NCBI GenBank assembly: GCA_934130085.1
Contig: CAKOXK010000012.1
Location: forward strand, 1 to 43,991
Length of the DNA stretch: 43,991 nt
Direction: 5' to 3'
Source: an uncultured Clostridia bacterium
GTDB lineage: Bacteria > Bacillota > Clostridia > TANB77 > CAG-508
The notes under the pieces are model-generated. The model had not been told where the DNA came from. It saw only the letters and a list, made by a program, of their open reading frames with translations, and made no database searches. Position 1 is the first letter of the stretch. Each line of letters starts with the position of its first letter. The position numbers and the translations under genes were made by a program. Shown in pieces: positions 18,037-27,207 of the stretch.

Positions 18037-20847
18037 GTGAAAGACAAATCAAAAAAGTTATTAACAAATAAATATTTTTTAGGCTCAGCATTAGTTACAT
18101 TACTTTATGTAATATACCTAATAATTGCTAATATAAGTCCATTTGGAAAAAACTCAATTTTAAAAACGGACTTGTATCAGCAATATGCTGAGTTTTTATC
18201 ATATTATAGAGAATGCTTATTAAACGGAAAAAGCATATTATTTTCATGGAATTTAGGACTGGGAAACAACTTCTTTACAACATTTGCTTACTACTTGGTA
18301 AGTCCATTCAATTTATTAATAGTATTTTTCAAACCAGAAAATGTATATATTTTTGTTATGTTTGTTACATATTTAAAATTAATTATGATATATAACATGG
18401 CAATGTTATATCTAAAGAAATGTATAAAAATACATGATAAGATGGATATAATTCTTGCAATCTGTTATACATTTTCATCATTCACAATCTGCTATTTATT
18501 ACACATAATGTGGTTGGATGCATTGTATATGCTTCCAATAATTCTCATAATGGTAGAAAGTTATATAAAAGATAATAAGCTTCAAGGTGTAATAATAACT
18601 GTAGCTTTAAATGTTATTTTTAATTATTATTTAGGGTTTATAACTGCATTTTTCGCAGGATGCTACTATGTTGCAAGAGTTATTATTGAAACAAATTTTG
18701 AAAAGAATAATTTCAAAGAAAGCATAAAAAACATTTTAAAAAATCTTATAAAATATTTACTTGGAATGGTTATAGCCTTTGGAATAGCGATGATACTTTT
18801 CTTACCATCATTCATGCAAGTAAAAAGCACAATGGAAACAGATAAAATTTCATTAATAAAAATCGACAAAACAAAAATTTGCTTATTTTTTAATACACTA
18901 TTTAATAACCATAATTATATGTATGAGCAAGAAGCGGGCATAATTTTTTCAAGCACAATAATTACAATAATGAGTATATTCTTTTTCTTAAATAAAAAAA
19001 TAAAGCTTAAAGAAAAAATAATGTACTTGCTAGGTTTAATATTTATGCTGTTACCAATAATTTCTCCACTTTTAAATAAAATTTGGCATGGAATGACAAC
19101 ACCCAACTGTTTTAATTACAGATATGGTTTTTGCTTAATATTCTTCACAATAATAATGAGTGCTAGAACATACAAAGAAAAAGAAGGAATAGAAAAGAAA
19201 CATTTTATTATTAATTTTATAGTATTTTTTGTATTATTAGGAATAGAAATATTGCTTAATGTTAAGCAAAAACTGATATTTGATAATTTTAAAATTTCAT
19301 ATTTATCAATTGCAATATCATGTCTAACATATATAGCAATGTTGTTTACACTATATTTAATGATCTATGGAAAAAGAAAGATAATACAAACAATAGCAAG
19401 AATTCTGCTAGTAATACTTGTAGTATTTGACATAAGTGTTTCAATAAGAAGTTATCAAACGACTAACCATGATAATTATTTTACTGTAGAAAATGTTAAG
19501 CAATATGATAATATAATGAATGAAATTGTTAAGAAAATTGAATGCGAAGAAACAGATAGAATAATATTTAAGCCAAATGATGCTTACACAATAAACTATT
19601 CTATGAAATACGGATACTCATCAATTGACTATTTTACAAGTGCAAGAAACAAAAGCACAATAAGAGGAATGTATCAATTAGGCTACAATATTCAAAGAGA
19701 TGATGCTTTATGGATAACCTCAGAAAGTGGAACATCAATAAATTATTATCTTGCAGGAGTAAAATATATAGTAACTAAAGACAACTTAGATGGAAAAAAC
19801 AAGCTATTTTTATATGACTATGAAGAAACAATAGATGGATTTAATGTATACAAACTAAATGTGAAACAAAATTTTGCTTATTATTTAACTGAAAACATTA
19901 ATGAAAAAGAAAGTGACAATCCATTTTATGTATCAGAATATGGAGCATTAGAATATCAAAACATGATCCTACAAAATATGTTATCTAAAGACGAAAACTA
20001 CATGTATGTAGTTGACCAAAAGGGTGACAGCTACAATGAGAAGAACGAAAAATATCAAACTACATCTTATAAAATGCTAAATATATCAAAAACTGTAAAA
20101 GAAGAGAAGAAGGCAACAATAATTGATAATAAATATAGCAAGGAAGAATATGAGAATAATACTACTACAGAAGAAAATGATGAAAAGAGTTATTATAGAA
20201 TAGATTACAAAATAAAACCAGAATACGAGACAGATATTTATTTATACAGTGATAACAACCTGCAATTATATAAAAAAGACAAAGCAAACGAAGCAGAAAA
20301 AAATGAAGAAAATGAAAAGGGAGTATTTAAAGATTATGCTAATCTTTGGTCGAGAGAATGCGGAATAAAGCAAGTAGTTCATCTAGAAAAAGATGAGGAA
20401 TATGAGTTTTATATTACAATACCAAAAGATGTATATGAAAAAGAGAACGAAAGATATGAAATTTATGCACTAGATAATAATAAAATAAAGCAAGCTCTAG
20501 CAAATTTAAATAAACAAAAAAATATAGAGATTAGTGACATGAAAATTGGCAAAAATAAAATAACCTTAAAAGTTACATCAGAAAAAGACGGATACATTGC
20601 AATGCCAATATCATTTGATGAAGGACTAAGAGCAACGGTAAATGATAAAAAACAAAACGTACAAAAAATAAATCAATGTTTCAGCGGAGTAAAAATTTCA
20701 AAAGGCACATCAAATATCACAATAACATTTATACCAAGATATTTTAAACTGGGATTAATTATGTCAATAGTATCATTAGTTTGTTTAATTATTGTGATAA
20801 GTGTTGAAAACAAAAACAATAAAATATATAATAGTGCAAAAGATTAG
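18037..20847 (+). CDS. YfhO-family membrane protein (GT-C, polymer glycosylation)
   Basis: 936 residues from GTG at 18037, six bases after AGGAG; the overlapping ATG at 18035 is out of frame and stops at once. A multi-helix N-terminal half (about 12 segments up to residue 475) holds the YfhO signature LLKTDLYQQYAEFLSYYREC and SWNLGLGNNFFTTFAYYLVSPFN. A large extracellular part (about 480-900) and a final membrane helix follow. In B. subtilis YfhO works with CsbB to put GlcNAc on lipoteichoic acid. A CsbB/GtrB-like enzyme is encoded directly downstream, which supports the same pairing here. Confidence 0.88.
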   Translation: MKDKSKKLLTNKYFLGSALVTLLYVIYLIIANISPFGKNSILKTDLYQQYAEFLSYYRECLLNGKSILFSWNLGLGNNFFTTFAYYLVSPFNLLIVFFKPENVYIFVMFVTYLKLIMIYNMAMLYLKKCIKIHDKMDIILAICYTFSSFTICYLLHIMWLDALYMLPIILIMVESYIKDNKLQGVIITVALNVIFNYYLGFITAFFAGCYYVARVIIETNFEKNNFKESIKNILKNLIKYLLGMVIAFGIAMILFLPSFMQVKSTMETDKISLIKIDKTKICLFFNTLFNNHNYMYEQEAGIIFSSTIITIMSIFFFLNKKIKLKEKIMYLLGLIFMLLPIISPLLNKIWHGMTTPNCFNYRYGFCLIFFTIIMSARTYKEKEGIEKKHFIINFIVFFVLLGIEILLNVKQKLIFDNFKISYLSIAISCLTYIAMLFTLYLMIYGKRKIIQTIARILLVILVVFDISVSIRSYQTTNHDNYFTVENVKQYDNIMNEIVKKIECEETDRIIFKPNDAYTINYSMKYGYSSIDYFTSARNKSTIRGMYQLGYNIQRDDALWITSESGTSINYYLAGVKYIVTKDNLDGKNKLFLYDYEETIDGFNVYKLNVKQNFAYYLTENINEKESDNPFYVSEYGALEYQNMILQNMLSKDENYMYVVDQKGDSYNEKNEKYQTTSYKMLNISKTVKEEKKATIIDNKYSKEEYENNTTTEENDEKSYYRIDYKIKPEYETDIYLYSDNNLQLYKKDKANEAEKNEENEKGVFKDYANLWSRECGIKQVVHLEKDEEYEFYITIPKDVYEKENERYEIYALDNNKIKQALANLNKQKNIEISDMKIGKNKITLKVTSEKDGYIAMPISFDEGLRATVNDKKQNVQKINQCFSGVKISKGTSNITITFIPRYFKLGLIMSIVSLVCLIIVISVENKNNKIYNSAKD

Positions 20848-20864
20848 ATATTTTATAAACATAG

Positions 20865-20910
20865 AAAGGAGTTCGTATAATGATATTTGTTCATTATACG
20901 GGAAAGTAAA
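20865..20910 (+). promoter_or_regulatory. Leader peptide and hairpin between Shine-Dalgarno and the GT2 start
   Basis: AAAGGAG (20865-20871) is followed by a perfect 10-bp inverted repeat CGTATAATGA (20874-20883) / TCATTATACG (20891-20900) with a 7-base loop, and then the GT2 ATG at 20911. An ATG inside the left arm (20880) opens a nine-codon ORF, MIFVHYTGK, whose TAA ends one base before 20911. The layout suggests translational coupling or structure-controlled initiation. The stem also makes the alternative TTG at 20887 unlikely. Confidence 0.6.
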
Positions 20911-21870
20911 ATGAAAACAATAAGTATAATTATTCCAGCATACAATGAAGAAGAATCATTACCATATTTAATGGAAAGATTAACGAAGTTAATTGATGAA
21001 ATTAAAAATTATGAATTTGAAATTTTATTTGTAAATGATGGTTCAAAAGATAAAACAACAGATTTAATAAAAGAATATAGAGAAAAAGATAATAGAGTAT
21101 CTTATGTAGATTTTGCACGTAATTTTGGAAAAGAGCTTGCCATGATTGCAGGTCTAGACTATGCAAAAGGTGATGCAGTAATTTTTATGGATGCAGATTT
21201 ACAAGACCCACCAGAACTTATTCCTGAAATGATCAAATATTGGGAAGAAGGTTATGATGATGTATATGCTCAAAGACGTTCAAGAAAAGGTGAAACGTGG
21301 CTAAAAAAATTCACCTCAAAAATGTATTACAGAGTTCTACAATCATTAACGAAAGTAGAAATTCAAAAAGATACAGGAGACTTCAGACTACTTGATAGAA
21401 GATGTGTAAATGCCCTAAAGCAAATGAGAGAGACAGGAAGAAACTCAAAAAGTATGTTTAGCTGGATAGGTTACAAGAAAAAAGCAATCTTATTTGATAG
21501 AGATGAAAGAGTAGCAGGAAAAACAAAATGGAACTATACAAAACTTATAAATCTTGCAATTGATGGTATAACATCATTTACAACATCACCACTAAGACTA
21601 TCAACATATATAGCCATACCAACATTTATAGCTTTATTTGTATATTTTATATATGTAATTGTTAAATGTATAAGATATGGAATAGTAATGGAAGCGTTCC
21701 AAGCAATTATTCTACTTGTACTATTTTTCTCAGGAATTCAAATACTATTATTTGGAATTGTTGGAGAATATCTAGGAAGAATATTCAATGAATCTAAAAA
21801 TAGACCACTATATTTAGTAAATGAGTATAATGGTGTTAGAGAAACAAATGAGAAAAAAGAAACAAGATAA
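20911..21870 (+). CDS. GtrB/CsbB-like polyprenyl-phosphate glycosyltransferase
   Basis: 319 residues from the ATG at 20911 (MKTISIIIPAYNEEESL). Motifs of the bactoprenol glycosyltransferase family: FVNDGSKDKTTD, DFARNFGKELAMIAGLDYA, MDADLQDPPELIPEMI, RKGETWLKKFTSKMYYRVL and DTGDFRLLDR. Two membrane helices lie near the C-terminus (about 230-255 and 265-290), ending in GEYLGRIFNESKNRPLYLV. It makes polyprenyl-P-sugar at the inner face of the membrane. Location next to the YfhO gene suggests it supplies that protein. A paralogue lies at 24501. Confidence 0.9.
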   Translation: MKTISIIIPAYNEEESLPYLMERLTKLIDEIKNYEFEILFVNDGSKDKTTDLIKEYREKDNRVSYVDFARNFGKELAMIAGLDYAKGDAVIFMDADLQDPPELIPEMIKYWEEGYDDVYAQRRSRKGETWLKKFTSKMYYRVLQSLTKVEIQKDTGDFRLLDRRCVNALKQMRETGRNSKSMFSWIGYKKKAILFDRDERVAGKTKWNYTKLINLAIDGITSFTTSPLRLSTYIAIPTFIALFVYFIYVIVKCIRYGIVMEAFQAIILLVLFFSGIQILLFGIVGEYLGRIFNESKNRPLYLVNEYNGVRETNEKKETR

Positions 21871-21973
21871 ATAAAGCTATAACTTACAGTAAAAGATAAA
21901 GACAAAAAAACAAGAGCAAAAAAGAAAATTGGAAAATATAAAGAACATAAAAGAAAAAGTTTAAAGAGGATTT

Positions 21974-22909
21974 ATGGATAAAATTGCAGTACTAATACCT
22001 TGTTATAATGAGGAAAAAACTATTAGAAAAGTCATACGAGATTTTAAAAGAGAATTACCAGATGCAACAATCTATGTTTATAACAATAATTCTACGGATG
22101 ACACTGAGAAAATTGCACAAGAAGAAGGTGCGATTGTTCGACGTGAAGGAAAGCAGGGAAAAGGTAACGTAATAAGAACTATGTTCAGAGAAATAGATGC
22201 CAAATGTTATATAATAACAGATGGAGACGATACCTACCCGGCTGAAGATGCAAGAAAAATGTGTGATATGATTTTGAATGAGAATGTTGATATGTGTGTA
22301 GGAGATAGATTATCATCAACATACTTTAAGCAAAACAAAAGACCCTTCCATAACATAGGAAATGTAATAGTAAGAAAGCTGATTAATAAAATTTATAAAA
22401 GTGATATAAGAGATGTAATGACAGGTTACAGAGCATTTAGTTATAGATTTGTAAAAACATTTCCAATACTTTCAAAAGGGTTTGAAGTTGAAACTGAAAT
22501 GACAATTCATGCACTTGATAAAAATCTAAACATACAAAATTACATAATAGAATATAGGGATAGACCAAACGGAAGCTTTTCAAAACTTCATACTTATGCA
22601 GATGGTGCCAAAGTATTAAAAACTATTGCAATTCTTTATAAAAATTACAAACCAATGTCTTTTTTTATAAACTTGGCATTGATTTTCACAATAATTGCAA
22701 CTTGTTTCTTAGTTCCAGTTTTATCAGAATACTATAAAACTGGTTTAGTACCAAGAATGCCAACATTTGTTGCAAGCATATTCTTCTATTTATGTGCAAT
22801 TGAATCAACATTTTGTGGCTTAATCTTGCAAACAATTGTAAGAAAGAATAAACAAGATTTCGAGATAAAATTAAATGAATATGAGGATAAATTTAATGAA
22901 AAGAAATAA
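21974..22909 (+). CDS. GT2-family glycosyltransferase with C-terminal membrane helices
   Basis: 311 residues. Motifs: VLIPCYNEEKTIRKVIRDFK, YVYNNNSTDDTEKIA, QGKGNVIRTMFRE, TDGDDTYPAEDA, DVMTGYRAFS and KGFEVETEMTIHAL, the dolichyl/polyprenyl-P-mannose-like GT2 group. Two hydrophobic helices near residues 235-258 and 265-290 anchor it. It differs from the GtrB type in lacking DLQDPP. Likely transfers sugar to a lipid carrier. Its end overlaps the next gene by 14 bp. Confidence 0.86.
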   Translation: MDKIAVLIPCYNEEKTIRKVIRDFKRELPDATIYVYNNNSTDDTEKIAQEEGAIVRREGKQGKGNVIRTMFREIDAKCYIITDGDDTYPAEDARKMCDMILNENVDMCVGDRLSSTYFKQNKRPFHNIGNVIVRKLINKIYKSDIRDVMTGYRAFSYRFVKTFPILSKGFEVETEMTIHALDKNLNIQNYIIEYRDRPNGSFSKLHTYADGAKVLKTIAILYKNYKPMSFFINLALIFTIIATCFLVPVLSEYYKTGLVPRMPTFVASIFFYLCAIESTFCGLILQTIVRKNKQDFEIKLNEYEDKFNEKK

Positions 22910-24482
22910 ACTTGATGAAAATAAAAAAGTGAAAAAAACAATTAATAAAAAAGATGTAATAATAAGTATAGTAGTTTTTATATGTCTAATTATAATTTAC
23001 TTACCATGGCTTAATGGGCATAATTCAGGAGATAACTATGTCATTGCAAATGATGGTTATATAGAATATGCGAAGCAAAACTTCCTACCATCAGGAAGAA
23101 TAGTTACAGCATTATTTGCCATAATTATGAATCTTTTAAATGTAAACATAAAAGTTGCAACAAGTATTAGCCTATTCATTAGTATAATAATTCAAGTAAT
23201 AACTATAATGTACTTGAAAAACATAATAAAAAAGTACAAGAAAAATGAGGAAAAAAGTTTATTTAAAGTATGTGTTAGAGATGCAGTTGAAACATTGATT
23301 CCATTATCAATAGTATCTAATTTTTTTATGGTAGACTGTGAGTGTTTTTTTGAAAGTTTTGTATTAGCTTTAAGCTTTTTACTTGCCATAATTGCAGCAA
23401 ATACATTAATAAACAAGAAAAATATTAAAGGAAGCATCAATGCCTTAATATTATGTGTAGTGGCATCAATATGCTATCAAAGTTCAATAACAGTATTTAT
23501 GGCATTCACATTATTGATAGGGTTATTAAACAATGAATATTGTGAAAGCGGTAAAAAACAAGAAATAATAAAGATGACTTTTAAATCTATATTAATTGCC
23601 TTTTTAGCTTTTATAATAAATTGGGGACTGATAAAGATATCAAACATAATTGTGTTAATTAATACTCCATCACTTATATCATCTGTAGGAGAAAAGAGAA
23701 TTTCATTTGATATATTAGTAAACATAAAAAATATATTGCATAATATACGATATGTATTAATAAATACCTGTAATCTATTTCCTAAATATACATTGATTGC
23801 ATTTATTTTTGAGATTATACTTATAATGCTATTATATATTATGAAAAGAGGACTAAACATTAAATCTATTCTTGAATTAATATTCATAGTTATATGGTTC
23901 ATATTTTGTAGTCTAAGTATTTCATTAATAACTACATCAAGTTTTACAACCGGCAGAGTAAGAATTGCTATAGGAATGTTAGTTGGTGTAATGCTTATGT
24001 ATGAATATATAAAATTAGATTTACCTGATTTTAACAAAGAAAAGTTATTAAGTTCATTTTTTATAATCACATTACTGGTTTATTGTATAATGAATGCTAT
24101 AAGTATAAGTGGATTTATAATTGACCAAAATGAGGTAGAATTACTAGATAAAGAAAATGCAGAATTGATAAAAGAAAAAATAGAAGGATATGAAAAGGAA
24201 AATAATATCAGTGTCATACATGTTATAGAAATACCAATTACGGGAAAGCAAAGTAGTGCATATTATTTTGAAGGAGAATTGAATTCATCAGCTTTAAGAA
24301 CATTGACAACAGCAGGAGCCTGCATAAATTATTATACAAAACGAAATTTAATATACAAGTCAATTCAAGATGAAGAAGAAAATGTAAAAGTGTTTATGCA
24401 AGAAGAAAACGAGGGCAAAATTAATGAAAAATATTATAAGATGGTAGGTGATACACTTTATATTGCGGTTTACAATTGGTAG
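22896..24482 (+). CDS. Polytopic membrane protein, GtrII-like (GT-C) glucosyltransferase family
   Basis: 528 residues from the ATG at 22896, nine bases after GAGG; an upstream in-frame ATG at 22875 lies inside the preceding gene without a site. About ten membrane segments. The loop NSGDNYVIANDGYIEY...LPSGRIVTALFAIIMNLLNVNIKVATS parallels the one in the protein at 16410, so the two are paralogues. The extracellular C-terminal region (LDKENAELIKEKIEGYEKEN) also matches that paralogue. It lacks the Asn-rich repeat. With the GtrB-like gene immediately downstream it would form a donor-plus-transferase pair. Confidence 0.72.
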   Translation: MKRNKLDENKKVKKTINKKDVIISIVVFICLIIIYLPWLNGHNSGDNYVIANDGYIEYAKQNFLPSGRIVTALFAIIMNLLNVNIKVATSISLFISIIIQVITIMYLKNIIKKYKKNEEKSLFKVCVRDAVETLIPLSIVSNFFMVDCECFFESFVLALSFLLAIIAANTLINKKNIKGSINALILCVVASICYQSSITVFMAFTLLIGLLNNEYCESGKKQEIIKMTFKSILIAFLAFIINWGLIKISNIIVLINTPSLISSVGEKRISFDILVNIKNILHNIRYVLINTCNLFPKYTLIAFIFEIILIMLLYIMKRGLNIKSILELIFIVIWFIFCSLSISLITTSSFTTGRVRIAIGMLVGVMLMYEYIKLDLPDFNKEKLLSSFFIITLLVYCIMNAISISGFIIDQNEVELLDKENAELIKEKIEGYEKENNISVIHVIEIPITGKQSSAYYFEGELNSSALRTLTTAGACINYYTKRNLIYKSIQDEEENVKVFMQEENEGKINEKYYKMVGDTLYIAVYNW

Positions 24483-24500
24483 AAAGATAAGAGGTAAAAG

Positions 24501-25439
24501 ATGAAAAAGATATCAGTAATAATTCCAATGTATTATGAAGAGGATGTAGCTGAAGAATGCTATAAAAGAGTATCAATGGTACTATATTCATTAAGAGATA
24601 AATATGATTATGAAATTCTATTTGTCAATGATGGTTCAAAAGATAAAACAGGAGAAATATTAGAGCAAATAGCTAATGAAGATAATAAAATAAAAGTTAT
24701 TTTCTTTTCAAGAAATTTTGGTCACCAAAACGCAGTAACCTGTGGGTTAAGATACTCTACAGGAGATGCTGTAGTAATAATGGATGCAGATTTACAAGAT
24801 CCACCAGAATTGTTACCTGATATGCTAAAAAAATGGGAAGAAGGCTATGATGTAATTTATGGAAAGAGAAAATCAAGAGAGGGTGAAAGTGCTTTTAAGT
24901 TATTAACAGCCAAGGCTTTTTACTCGACATTAAATAAATTATCAGATATTGAAATCCCAAAAAACACAGGAGATTTTAGATTAGTTGATAGAAAAGTAGT
25001 AGACGTAGTAAATAATCTTCCTGAGCATAACAAATTTTTAAGAGGACTATTCAGTTGGGTTGGTTTTAAGCAATACCCCTATGAATATGAAAGAAAAGAA
25101 AGATTTGCTGGTAAAACCAAATATCCATTAAAAAAGATGTTAAAACTAGCATCAGATGGAATAATAAGCTTCTCAACCAAACCATTAAAAATAGTTGGAG
25201 GATTAGGAATAATATCAGTAGCAATATCATTTGTAATCTTGATATATTCTATATTATCATTTGCATTTAAGTGGAACAATCTAACAGCAGGTTGGACATC
25301 AATAATGTGCACAATGACATTCTTAGCAGGAACAATCTTAATTTCTCTATGGATGATAGGTGAATACGTTGCAAGAATCTATGATGAAACAAAACAAAGA
25401 CCACAATACATTGTAGAAAAGACAATTAATATTCAATAA
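24501..25439 (+). CDS. GtrB-like polyprenyl-phosphate glycosyltransferase
   Basis: 312 residues. Motifs: VIIPMYYEEDVAEECYKRV, FVNDGSKDKTGEI, FFSRNFGHQNAVTCGLRY, MDADLQDPPELLPDML, SREGESAFKLLTAKAFY and NTGDFRLVDRKVVD. Two C-terminal membrane helices and GEYVARIYDETKQRPQYIV complete the GtrB layout. Paralogue of the protein at 20911, placed 18 bp after a GtrII-like gene. Makes polyprenyl-P-hexose for an extracytoplasmic transferase. Confidence 0.9.
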   Translation: MKKISVIIPMYYEEDVAEECYKRVSMVLYSLRDKYDYEILFVNDGSKDKTGEILEQIANEDNKIKVIFFSRNFGHQNAVTCGLRYSTGDAVVIMDADLQDPPELLPDMLKKWEEGYDVIYGKRKSREGESAFKLLTAKAFYSTLNKLSDIEIPKNTGDFRLVDRKVVDVVNNLPEHNKFLRGLFSWVGFKQYPYEYERKERFAGKTKYPLKKMLKLASDGIISFSTKPLKIVGGLGIISVAISFVILIYSILSFAFKWNNLTAGWTSIMCTMTFLAGTILISLWMIGEYVARIYDETKQRPQYIVEKTINIQ

Positions 25440-25450
25440 AAGTAGGTAAG

Positions 25451-25600
25451 AAATTCATGATTAAAATGGAAAAGCTAAAAAATTTATGATTAAAATAGAA
25501 GAAGCTAAAAAAATCATATTTAAAACAGAGAAAATTAAGAAAATTCATGATTAGAGCAGAAAAAAGTTAAAGAAATTAATAATTAGAACAGATTAAATGT
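25451..25600 (+). repeat. About 30-bp degenerate tandem repeat, five units
   Basis: Units beginning near 25451, 25480, 25510, 25540 and 25573 share the pattern AAATTCATGATTAAAAYRGAARAAGCTAAA with increasing decay. The array fills the 200-bp gap between the GtrB-like gene and the next membrane protein. No function is evident. Confidence 0.7.
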
Positions 25601-25639
25601 TCAAAGATTTATAGAAAAATCAATAAAGGATAAAGTCTA

Positions 25640-27190
25640 ATGAATGTGAACAAAGTACTAAAAAGGATAATTAATGTAATTGGCATAATTCTTTTATCAA
25701 TAGTTGTAATTTTAAATATAATTTATACAACGAGAATAAGAGCATTTGAATATGCGGAAACGACAAAAAACAGCATTTTAATGATTGTAGTTGTTGCATT
25801 TTGTGTATTTTTAATATATAAACTACTAACAGGTAGCAAAATACAAATAAAAGACAAAAACACTAAAATATTAATCTTAGTTGGAATATCAATTTTTTAT
25901 TTGATTGTTCAAATGATATGGATAAAAATAATGGATACATATCCAAATGCAGACCAATATTATGCATATAATTTTGCAAAAGTAATAGCAAATATTGATG
26001 GAACTACACCTATGAAAATTGACCTAGACTACTTTGCATTTTATCCATTTCAAATAAACCTAAGTTTCATATTTGCTATAATATTTAAAATATGTCACTC
26101 AACAAATGTAAGAATATTGCAAGTAATTAATGCAATTGCAAACACGTTAAACATATTAGCAATTTATCTAATAACAAAAGAACTTGGAAAGAAGTACAAT
26201 GTAAATAAAGAAGTTTCTGTATTCATCTACTTAATATTTACACCAGTAATGATTTTATCAACATTTGTTTATGGTGATTTTCTAAGCTTAAATGCAGCAT
26301 TATTTGCAATATATTTTATAATGAAATATACATCAAGCAATGATAAAAAGAGAAAATGTATATATCTTATATCATCAGGTTTAATGATGATGCTAGCTTT
26401 ATTTGTAAGAAACAATTCAATAATAATTATTTTGGCAATTCTAATTTACTTATTTTTGGACTTACTAAAAAAAGAAGACAAAAAAACAACATATTTAAAA
26501 AAGATAGCTTTAATGATTTTATTTACAGTAATTGCAATCATGCCATCAAGGCTTACGCAAAGCTATTTGCTAAAAAAATACAACATTGAAAGTGGAAAAG
26601 AATGCACATTAATAAGTTATTTAGTAATGGGAATTGATAGAAGTCCCTATGGTTATGGTTGGTATGATAATAAATATGGAAGAGGCAACGTAAATGTGCC
26701 AAAGGAAGAAAGAACAAAAGAACAATTAGAAAGACTTGATAAAATTAAAAGTTATTATAAAGAAAACCCAGCAGAATTACTTAGATTTTACACATATAAA
26801 GAAGCATCAATGTGGTGCGAACCAACATTTGAATGTTTATATGATAATGTAGCAAGCTTTGGAGCAGCAAGAGAAGGACAAGAATATGAAAGTTTTCAAA
26901 AAGATGAAAAATTAATGGAAGCGGTTAAATACTATGTTCCATACATGAAAATAGTTACATCATTCATATTCGCTATTTCATTGCTTGTAATAATCAATAG
27001 AAGAAAAAATATAACAAATGAAGCAATCTTATTGATTGTAATATTTATAGGAGGTTTTTTATTCCATACAATATGGGAGGCAAAATCAAGATATATAATT
27101 TTATATGTAGTAATACTTATACCATTATGCTCAATAGAAATAGAAAAACACAAGATAAAAAAATTAGAAGAAGCAAACACTAAAAAATAA
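25640..27190 (+). CDS. Polytopic membrane glycosyltransferase, GT-C/GT39-like
   Basis: 516 residues with about eleven membrane segments. After the first two helices a loop reads IKIMDTYPNADQYYAYNFAKVIANIDG, the acidic-residue loop common to GT-C proteins using polyprenyl-P donors. YPFQINLSFIFAIIFKI and FVYGDFLSLNAALFAIYFIMKYTS fit the PMT/ArnT-like fold. A soluble loop follows the last third (DRSPYGYGWYDNKYGRGN). AAAGGA site. Likely adds sugars to an extracytoplasmic polymer; the family assignment is by layout only. Confidence 0.65.
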   Translation: MNVNKVLKRIINVIGIILLSIVVILNIIYTTRIRAFEYAETTKNSILMIVVVAFCVFLIYKLLTGSKIQIKDKNTKILILVGISIFYLIVQMIWIKIMDTYPNADQYYAYNFAKVIANIDGTTPMKIDLDYFAFYPFQINLSFIFAIIFKICHSTNVRILQVINAIANTLNILAIYLITKELGKKYNVNKEVSVFIYLIFTPVMILSTFVYGDFLSLNAALFAIYFIMKYTSSNDKKRKCIYLISSGLMMMLALFVRNNSIIIILAILIYLFLDLLKKEDKKTTYLKKIALMILFTVIAIMPSRLTQSYLLKKYNIESGKECTLISYLVMGIDRSPYGYGWYDNKYGRGNVNVPKEERTKEQLERLDKIKSYYKENPAELLRFYTYKEASMWCEPTFECLYDNVASFGAAREGQEYESFQKDEKLMEAVKYYVPYMKIVTSFIFAISLLVIINRRKNITNEAILLIVIFIGGFLFHTIWEAKSRYIILYVVILIPLCSIEIEKHKIKKLEEANTKK

Positions 27191-27207
27191 AAATGGAGGA
27201 CAAGCCA

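Noticed and set aside
25451..25600. Possible CRISPR array
   Set aside because: Units are directly adjacent without spacers and decay progressively; it is an ordinary tandem repeat.
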